Shown here piece by piece: positions 56,543 to 64,000 of a stretch of DNA of 64,000 bases. Positions within the stretch are counted from its first letter, which is position 1. Every line of letters begins with the position of its first letter. The notes below the pieces were generated by a model that was not told the origin of the DNA, did no database searches, and saw only the letters and a program-made list of their open reading frames with translations. This stretch comes from Brassica napus (lineage: Eukaryota; Streptophyta; Magnoliopsida; Brassicales; Brassicaceae), in contig NC_063452.1 in the NCBI RefSeq assembly GCF_020379485.1, positions 24,868,770-24,932,769 of the forward strand, in the 5' to 3' direction. Position numbers and translations under genes: made by a program.

Positions 56543-57482
56543 TGAGATTTTTCAGGAAGAACACAGTGGTGACCACTTGTAAGAACAGTGATGAAGTTGA
56601 TGGGTAGCCAGGTTCTGCAGACCTCTTTGTTAAAGTCAGCATGGATGGTGCCCCTTATCTAAGGAAAGTTGACCAGAGGAGATACATTAACTACATGGAA
56701 CTTTCTTCAGCCTTGGAGAAAATGTTCACCACTTTTACTCTTGGTGAGATGTCTCTGTGATTACTATAATGATGCTTTGTTTGAAATCATGGTGTGCAAT
56801 ATTGGATTATTTGGTGTTTATGTCAATGTGGATCTGATGGAGCTACAGGAAAGGATAAGCTCTGTGAGACCAAACTCAAGGATCTTCTGAATGGAAAAGA
56901 CTATGTGCTCACTTATGAACACAATTATGGAGATTGGATGCTTCTTGGAGATGTTCCACGGGAGTAAGTTTTATTTCTTATTTTTAAAAACTTCTTAGAA
57001 GCTTTTATGCTCTTGGAATAAAAATGTAGCATACACTAGAAAGATACTAACTGGGAGTTGATTGTTCTAATCTCCAGGATGTTTATTGATGTCTGCAAGA
57101 AGCAGAAGATAATGAAAGGCTGTGATGCCATTGGATTAGGTAAGTTTTTGTTTCACTTGGTTCCCAAAATACCTCCAACTCAAATCTGCAGTAACTTTCT
57201 GAATATTATTTTTGAGATCAATTAGAACTGGGATAAGATGAGATTAGTGGGTTGTTAGCTGCTTGATGATGATCACGGTTCCTTTTGTGAGTAAGCACAG
57301 CAAGTTAACATATTTAATGTGTTCTAAAGCGCCAGAAAAACAGTCTGGAGCCCTTAGGAGTGTGGTCTGGTTTATGATTATGTATTTCCTATTATATAAT
57401 TGATGTTGTGATGTTTGCAGCTGCAGCTCCGAGATCAATGGGGAAATCGAAGATGAGAGCTTATAATCTGGAAAGAAAGTGA
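56543..57482 (+). pseudogene. AUX/IAA (IAA8/9/27 clade) pseudogene, domains III-IV
   Basis: AUX/IAA proteins repress auxin-response factors through the C-terminal PB1 domain, which is the part present here. The first exon (to ~56740) reads KNSDEVDG, a stop, then [20 protein letters not shown] and [16 protein letters not shown]. Later exons read [20 protein letters not shown] and [11 protein letters not shown] (about 56870-56964), MFIDVCKKQKIMKGCDAIGL (57078-57139) and APRSMGKSKMRAYN (57421-57482). The usual VPWE is VPRE. The segment after FTLG is scrambled. Domains I-II (repressor motif and degron) are absent. Introns remain, so it is a DNA-level fragment. The end is most like IAA9, from memory. 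Confidence 0.85.
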
Positions 57483-59689
57483 TTCAGAAGCTTTCTAACT
57501 AATACAGAATATGTGTGGTTGAGACTATCCCGTTTGGTTGTGTTTTTTAATTTCAAAACATCTGTAGCTTCTGAAATTTTTTTGTTTTAAATAAAAACTA
57601 CATAGGTAAGAATTGACTACGTTTTAGTGGAACCAGTAAACTGGTCGCCGTTTCCACGAATTAATATGATCTCTCTATTTTTGACTTTGCAGAGTTTTCT
57701 ATTTTTCCTATTTTTGTTTATTTTTTTCAGCAACAATAGAACAGTTTCTCAGATTTAATATTTTTAAAAGAGGGTTGACGTAAACTTTCGTATTCAGCTT
57801 ACCAAACTGCACAACTGCATGTTTGTATAGTAAACTTCATATTTTTTGTCCATTATATTAAATATTGATTAGAAAAAGTAAAAGCCATAGAGCTATTCAA
57901 TGTCAATTATTAATGAAACAATTTTAAGGGTTTAATCATTGATATGAATTTATATTCACAACTAATTTGCTCACATTTTATTATACCTTCTACTTTATCC
58001 ACTACAACTACACGTCATATGATTTTCCCATCATCAACAAGACATGAAACTTTTAATTTGTACTATAAACCATACAACTATACTAAACAAAACACTTAGA
58101 CTCCACCTCTTATAACATTTTTAAATTACAATTATTTGTCAAACATTTTTAACATTTTTAAACTACAATTATTTGTCAAACAAATACTACTCCCCTAGTA
58201 GATAAAAAGGAGAAAGATTCACTACTCCAAAGGATCATAAAATATTTTTGGAGAAACACATATAAAACTTGGAAAATTTGTTTATATATTATGTATATTT
58301 TCTTAATAGAAAAGGTAAATTGATTTGTCTTATCCTACAAAAATATTTCATGTAACTCAAGACTTGACATTGGTCAAAAAATTTAATCTTCAAATGCTAA
58401 TCAATTATTGTTCAGAAATGCATGTGTGGCAAAAGATTTATTAGAAGGAGATGAAGAGTGGCAAGATACAATTAAAAGGCATCAATTTGGGACACACCAA
58501 ATCAATTGGTATTTATCAATCATATTATCAATTTATTGGAAAGTTACAAATTCATTACAGTTATGAAATTCATATTGGAAATAATTTCCTTAATACATAG
58601 ATTTCCAGCAAAAAAATCGGTGAACAAATTTATAACAAACTCGTGTTTCATTTCCGAATGACAATTAAGAATGGTGTTTTTATTATTTTCTAGTACAACA
58701 AATTTTCATATCTATTTTGGTTAAAAAATTTCATTTCTTCAACCTTAAAAAGTTTATAAACGTTAAAAAAAGTTGGTGTTTACAGTTATAACAAAAATGG
58801 CATTATTAAAATGATTCTTAAGATCAGTTACAAAAAATGATTTTTGAGATACATAAATTAAGATAGTAAGAATATGTGTTGTAAAGATGAAGAGTTATTG
58901 TGTACCACACAAATGCACCAAGTGCTCAGATGTCATGATGTCGAATATATGTACCGGAGATAAGAAAATAAGGGGATAAGAAAATAAACAGAGCTTGTTA
59001 AGAAATGAAGATGATGATGGAATTGACGTTTATAGTGAATAAATGTTAATAATTATATTTGATCAAAAAGTAAATGTTAATATATTGATCTAAGAGGTGT
59101 GCATGTTTAAAAAATACCAGTGAGGAGTTGCGAGTCAAAGAGACGGTTACAAACTTAACTTCTCTTTTGTAACCTTCATTTTATTTTTAAATATTTTTTT
59201 ATTTAACAGATTATTTGTCGAAAAACTAAAACTGTCAAAAATTTAGTCAATACTTTATTGTAGTCTACTAATCACATCTCCATAATCTCTTCGTTTATTT
59301 TCTAAAAGCGTCTAAAAATGTATATTTTTTCTAAATAAATGTAAAAGTTGTGATTTTTCATATCTTTTCTAAAAATGACATTAGTTAACTTTTTTTATCA
59401 AAATATATAAATATTTATCTATTAATCTGAACAATATATTTTTCATTTTAAGAATTGCATTGGTCTAAAAAAAGTCGTCAAATGTAAGGATGTGTCTTTC
59501 CATGCTAGAAGTTACTTTTGTTAAAAATAAATTGTCAAATTATCAAAAATGTAGTTTTTCTCCAAATAAATGTCAAAAGTTGCACTTTTTCATCTTAAGT
59601 GACATTTTTAAAAAATGTTGTCCAAATTTATGAATATGTATCTTTTCATTTTATATAAAATGTGGCATAATTGTTTTTCCAAAATGAGT
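57483..59689. other. A/T-rich intergenic DNA
   Basis: No gene is visible over 2.2 kb. A ~32-bp word (ACAATTATTTGTCAAAC) is repeated at 58128 and 58161. From 59300 to 59650 a ~240-bp stretch with GACATTTTTAAAAAATG-like text is an imperfect direct repeat. Together these suggest the body of an old Helitron ending at 59722. Confidence 0.4.
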
Positions 59690-59722
59690 TCCCGTGCGAT
59701 ATCTCATGGGTTCTTTACCTAG
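59690..59722 (+). mobile_element. Helitron 3' end
   Basis: CCCGTGCGATATCTCATGGG can fold into a hairpin and is followed by TTCTTTACCTAG and a T, as in Helitron 3' ends. I could not find the matching 5' TC end. It might close the fourth Helitron that opens near 52965. Confidence 0.55.
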
Positions 59723-60130
59723 TTCTTATAATAAAATATTATATTATTTTTGAATTTTTTTAAAAAATACTTCACTTTTTTGGATTGGATATTAAATTTT
59801 TTAATTTTTTTTGGATATCCTGGTAGTAAATATTCGGATGGCTATAAATCAGATCGAATTGGATAATTGATTATTTGGACAAAACACTACCTCCAAAAAT
59901 CGAGATTTTCGATCCGTGTCCACCTTACCCTGGTTGACATGCAAATTCAGTCCCAACACATGCATGAAAACATTTGAGTACATATTTAACTTAATGCACA
60001 ACGTATGAATATTAATTTTGCATTTACAAATCGATATGAAAAAACTATATCTTTCTAATTTAGTTATGTATATATTATCTTCCTAAAATAACTTTATACC
60101 AAAATACTTGCATTAAATTCAAATTTATTA
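59723..60130. other. Intergenic, no recognised feature
   Basis: A/T-rich sequence with no gene. The 5' LTR and leader expected before the next gag gene are not recognisable here, so that element is probably truncated. Confidence 0.4.
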
Positions 60131-61246
60131 CATCGAAAGAAACAAGCTCAGCTCCGGACATAGATATGGTTATCGAAGAGACAAGAAGGACTCCGTTCAC
60201 GAATCGAATCGCCAGCGTAAGACTACACCATGTGGGAAAACTAAAATTCCCCGAGTATGCCAGGAACTCAGATCCCAAAGCTCACGTACGAGCCTTCTGA
60301 CTAGCAATATCGAGAGCGCATCTCAACGACGACGAAAAAGAGGCCGGTTACTGTCGCTTCTTCGCCGAAAATCTCACTGGGGCCGCTCTCGTGTGGTTCG
60401 CTGGCCTGGAAGAAAACTCAATCGACAACTTCACCCATCTAGTATCTACGTTCCTCAAATAATACTCAGTTTTCATAGAAACAAGGGTTACCGAGGCGGA
60501 TCTATGGAATCTCAAGCAAGCAACCGCTAAGAGCTTACATAAACAAGTTCAGAGAAATCAAGGCCAAGATTTCACATCCGAAAGAAGTTGTGGCCTTGGC
60601 AGCACTAAAGAATGGCGTCTGGTTCTCATCCAAATTCAGAAAAGAAGTGGCGGTACGAGCACTTATCTCGTTGGACGACGCCCTACACCGAGCCTCCTAC
60701 TTCGTAACCCGTGAAGAAGAGGTCGCCACTTTAAAAGAACAGTACATCGCGAACAAAAATAACACCACAAAAAAGACTAATGCTCCTAAAGAACCAGCAA
60801 CTAAAGGGCATCACTCCTATGTGATAACAACTCGCCGCAAAACAAATAGTCGACGTACGATCTCAACAAATTTTGTGCCTTCCATAATCGGAAGGGACAT
60901 TCGACTGAGGAATATCGAGCAGCACTTCACAGCCAAAACGAAAACTAAGAGACCAGCGAAGATACTGAAGAAGAAGCGCCAGCAAACCCCAAAAGCCAAC
61001 TGGAAATTTAAAGGCTCTTTGAATAAAAGAAATAGGGAGACCGAGCTTGAATCACCTAGCTCTCCACCTCCAACACCAAAGAAAAGAGTCGACATGATTT
61101 CATGGAGACCAAAACGCGATATCTCCAACAGAATCGAAGGACATGCCGAAGGAAAAGTGTGCATCGATATCACGGTAGCAATCCACACTGTAGAAGACCT
61201 CGACATAGCCCCCTCTCCCCAATACAATCCAAATACTAAAGCATAA
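60131..61246 (+). pseudogene. Gypsy gag relic
   Basis: The frame reads TRRTPFTNRIASVRLHHVGK, LKFPEYARNSDPKAHVRAF, a stop, then the retrotransposon gag core YCRFFAENLTGAALVWFAGL, EENSIDNFTHLVSTFLK, a stop, and TRVTEADLWNLKQ. After a frameshift it continues from 60590 as VALAALKNGVWFSSKFRKEV and LISLDDALHRASYFVTREEE, with a basic C-terminus. No clear zinc knuckle remains. Confidence 0.82.
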
Positions 61247-61247
61247 G

Positions 61248-61958
61248 ATGACAAAAATCCGGGAACTACTAGAGAGACCGATTGCCCCACAAATTAGGAA
61301 AAAAGACAGCACACGAACGCTTAATCACGACCTGTTTGGGGGACAGAAACACTACCAACTAGCAACGACCGAGGAATGGAACTTCCCGGCTTATGACCAA
61401 AACCAAAAACGAATTGACTTCATATACGAAGGCTCTAAATTCTGCAACTCGGTTAACTCGATCAAAGCATACCAACGAAAAGCCGAGAACAACGTAGGAA
61501 TCAAAGAACCCCTATCAGGTCTCGACCACGAAATAACCTTCGACGAAAACGAAGCTGCAGATCTCGACAAACTACAAGATAACTCCCTCGTAATACGACT
61601 CGACGTCGGCGGTTGCGAACTATCTCGGGTCATGATTGACACATGAAGCTCGGCCGACGTCCTCTTCTACGACACGTTCAAAAGGATGAGATTCACCAAA
61701 GCCCTCCTTAAACAAGAACAAACCCCATTAATCGGATTCGCAGGAGAAACTACTTACTCCCTCAGATCAATCGAGCTTGCCGTAACCGCCGGAGAAGTCA
61801 GAAAAATCGTCGAGTTCATCGTGATAGATCGTCCAGCCCCGTTCAACGCAATCCTTGGAAGACCTTGGCTGTACAGCATGAAGGCAGTTCCCTCAACCTA
61901 TCACCAATGCTTGAAGTTCCCAACTCCAAAAGGAATTGAAACTATCAAAGGAAGCTAG
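61248..61958 (+). pseudogene. Gypsy aspartic-protease relic
   Basis: The sequence approaching the active site reads LVIRLDVGGCELSRVMIDT, where the next codon is TGA in place of Gly in the D-T-G-S-S motif (61644-61646). It continues SSADVLFYDTFKRMRFTKAL, FAGETTYSLRSIELAV and PAPFNAILGRPWLYSMKAVP. The flap and the ILGRPWL motif are conserved. One substitution therefore kills the catalytic loop. Confidence 0.85.
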
Positions 61959-62655
61959 GAAAGCTCCAGAACGTGTTACCTCGCAAGCTTTAAAGATATC
62001 GAGCCACATCCCTAATCATCGCTCAAGACCCCGAATAAACGTACACACGTACACGAAAAGAATAAACGACCCAACCTCTTGGGAAAACAATCGAACTACG
62101 TTATGACTTGATCCCTCGTCGAGGGTACGTAGGCAACTCATGACATGAGTTCAGTCACCCACCAATCACAAATTCTGAAAGATGCATACCGCAACTCACT
62201 CCGATCAACACTCGAAGTACACTAGCACGACAACATTGACCACGAACTAAAAGTCAAGCGACCATCTATGTACCAAATTTGTACCATACTGACATTTTAA
62301 ATAAAAATCCAAGTTTGATTCAAAACACATCAAGTTCATTAGATATCCCATATCTTCAAAGTGCAACCCTTCGAAATACTCAAAAACGGTTGGCTACAAA
62401 CCGAGACCTTGATCAAGTCTTTGGGCACAGTCAGCCCCGCCAGAAACGCGGCAAAGCTCATTTACAAAATCTTTTGTCATACCAAACATAGGTCGATAAA
62501 ATTATCAACAACAACTCGATCCACGGCCTCTAAAAATCGGCCCACATAAGAATGAAAAATAACCCAAGAACTCGCAGTTCTTCTTCTTTATTAAAAGAAC
62601 AATGCAACAAAAACATAAGGGAAAAACAAAAGTAAAACGCGAATCCCTGAAACTA

Positions 62656-63904
62656 CTCCTCGGCGTAAAACTCGCCGTCCTCAAACCGACCACCCGCGCG
62701 CTTTGCCTCGTCACCCGGTTCATTCACCTCAGAAGGAACTTTTGCAAAGAACTCCTCCGGTAAATCCTTCGAGATCTGGGGGAGATCCAGCCACCCAACA
62801 GAGAAGTCTGACACCACCATCACATCGAGTTCGGACCCGAGCTCGACCTCCTTTGCTCGAAGACGTGACAACTCATCTGAAGCCAATAGGTTACTTTTCA
62901 TTATCTCCTTCAGAAGATCGATATTAACCATAACTTCTTTAAGACGAGCTTCACAGTCAGCTACGGCCTTTTTCTCCCACTTCTCCTTCAAAGATATCAA
63001 CACATCTAAATAATTATCAGCCAAGGCCTTCTTAGCATCATAAGTCGCACGACGAAGATCATCATCGAATTTACTCACGGAAGACTCGATCATTGCCTCC
63101 AAAAGAGAAATCTGCTCGAGGGACAACTTCCTCTCTTTACTCATAACTCGTAAACGAGTCACAAGAGAAGGAGCCTGATTCCCTAGCTTTTCGGCAGCAG
63201 GTAGCTGAGCATTGTTAGTACGTTCTTGATCCTGAGCCATCTTCAAACCGAGCTTTATCTTTCGAACGACCTTCTTAATCTCGTAAAGCTCGTCGGAACG
63301 CGGAACATCCTGCAAACGCCTTTCTAAAGTCGCGAACTTATTTTTAGCCTCCATAGCATGGAACACGACGGGTCAATACGAAGAAAAACGAATTGAGGAA
63401 TCAATATCATAGATATTAAGAAGCCGAACTTAGTATGCGCAACAACCAACTTAACATAGGCATCGCGCTCTGTCATATTTCGATGAGAGGGGGGCGGACA
63501 CCCGGCCGGCTTGAAATGTCTGACCAGATGAGCAACGCTGTCCGGATCTTCTGTGATCAGACAATCCTTGGAATGAGAAAATTGCCAATGAAACGGTTTC
63601 GCAACAGGGTTGTCGCCCGAGACACCAGTACGATGAACAATGCCAGTAACCTTCGCTTTCTTCGGAGGACGGTCTCGCCCTTATGAGCCATTCAGATTGT
63701 TCGAGTTCGTACGAACCACCACCTTTTCTCCTCCAAGATCCTTCCCCTCTCCACTAGCGAGAGCACGGAGAAGTCGGGTCTCCTCGCGAAGAATTTCTGT
63801 AAGCGCTTCGCTCACATCACTAGAACGAACTCATTCTGCGCCGAAACTCCCATCCCGGCCTCGTACCTTTTCGGACTCACGGAAACTCACTCTTCTCGAC
63901 GACA
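62656..63904 (-). pseudogene. Antisense ORF of the gypsy element (coiled-coil protein)
   Basis: On the minus strand, 63366-62656 is an open frame of about 237 codons. It is rich in Glu/Lys/Leu with coiled-coil spacing (ATLERRLQDVPRSDELYEIK, EKWEKKAVADCEARLKEVMV) and an acidic end. Upstream, 63904-63380 continues the gene with stops (PVAKPFHWQFSHSKDCLITE, then RHFKPAGCPPPSHRNMTERD). Many Brassicaceae gypsy elements carry such an antisense 'putative gypsy type transposon' gene of unknown role. The 237-codon open part is notable in an otherwise broken element. Confidence 0.65.
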
Positions 63905-64000
63905 TATCAATAAAAGAAAACAGAAAGCCTTGTTCAAAACATGGAATCGATACCAAACAAAACGAAACTTTATAAAGAGCAAGGGCACCGCATGATCTCA

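Larger units (their letters stand above)
60131..64000 (+). mobile_element. Ty3/gypsy-like retroelement, defective, continuing past the window
   Basis: It holds a gag relic, then an aspartic protease relic. A post-pol segment follows with ACTTGATCCCTCGTCGAGGG and TACGTAGGCAACTCATGAC (62105-62140), a motif common in plant gypsy and LARD-type elements. A long antisense ORF comes last. Reverse transcriptase, RNase H and integrase are absent between 61960 and 62100, so it is non-autonomous by internal deletion. No LTR is visible inside the window; the right one should lie beyond 64000. Confidence 0.8.

Noticed and set aside
58120..58200. ATTTGTCAAACAAAT hairpin followed by CTAGT as another Helitron 3' end
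   Set aside because: The stem is short and A/T-only, and the words are part of a local tandem repeat.
60817..61290. 157-codon minus-strand frame
   Set aside because: Antisense shadow of the gypsy gag tail; no conserved domain.
1..64000. CRISPR arrays, bacterial operons, rRNA or tRNA genes
   Set aside because: None seen; intron-rich genes and plant transposons show this is eukaryotic nuclear DNA.

Overview
The window is plant nuclear DNA, almost certainly from a Brassicaceae species, and I infer a Brassica/Raphanus-type genome. The evidence is intron-rich genes with GT/AG introns, an AT-rich repeat background, and gene order. Four genes follow the order of the top of Arabidopsis chromosome 2: SOLDAT10/EMB93 (At2g03050), AGL30 (At2g03060), MED8 (At2g03070) and SPP (At2g03120), then RSA1/EMB1579 (At2g03150). 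Identities and order come from recognising the proteins and from memory of Arabidopsis, not from a search.

Only four genes look intact, all on the + strand: AGL30 (12984-14995, MIKC*-type MADS factor), MED8 (18609-21334, Mediator subunit), SPP (26819-29091, signal peptide peptidase) and RSA1 (32665-39051, nuclear EF-hand/DBC1-type protein). I could read every exon of each in frame. SOLDAT10 (minus strand) is a wreck: point mutations, a 6.2-kb Ty1/copia element with 0.7-kb LTRs in the middle, and a small MITE that supplies its stop codon. An F-box-associated (FBA) gene between SPP and RSA1 is also broken, by a 667-bp LTR-element insertion with a clean 5-bp target duplication.

The rest is mobile DNA. 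Positions 1-2447 hold an array of Helitron-like 5' ends. A LINE ORF1 relic, three Tourist-like MITEs and the copia element follow up to 11.8 kb. Non-autonomous Helitrons lie at 15997-17026 and 22399-26421, the latter carrying an RPA1-like pseudogene. Two elements with long terminal inverted repeats lie at 17.5-18.3 and 39.7-41.0 kb. From 42.4 kb to at least 53 kb, Helitrons stand head to tail (42372-45662, 45663-49180, 49189-52964, then a further 5' end), with a reverse-oriented Helitron carrying a SINE nested in the last. Captured fragments of ordinary genes lie in or next to this array: an alpha/beta hydrolase, an RPA1-like protein, a receptor kinase, NFU4/5 and an AUX/IAA protein. The window ends inside a Ty3/gypsy-like element with broken gag and protease and a long antisense ORF.

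Two minisatellite-like stretches (31495-31990 and 56040-56300) are built from repeats of TTTGGCGGGAAA, an E2F-binding consensus. The first lies about 700 bp upstream of RSA1 and is the most interesting candidate regulatory structure. There is no operon-like cooperation between genes. The coherent story is a conserved syntenic gene island being invaded, broken and reshuffled by Helitrons and retroelements.
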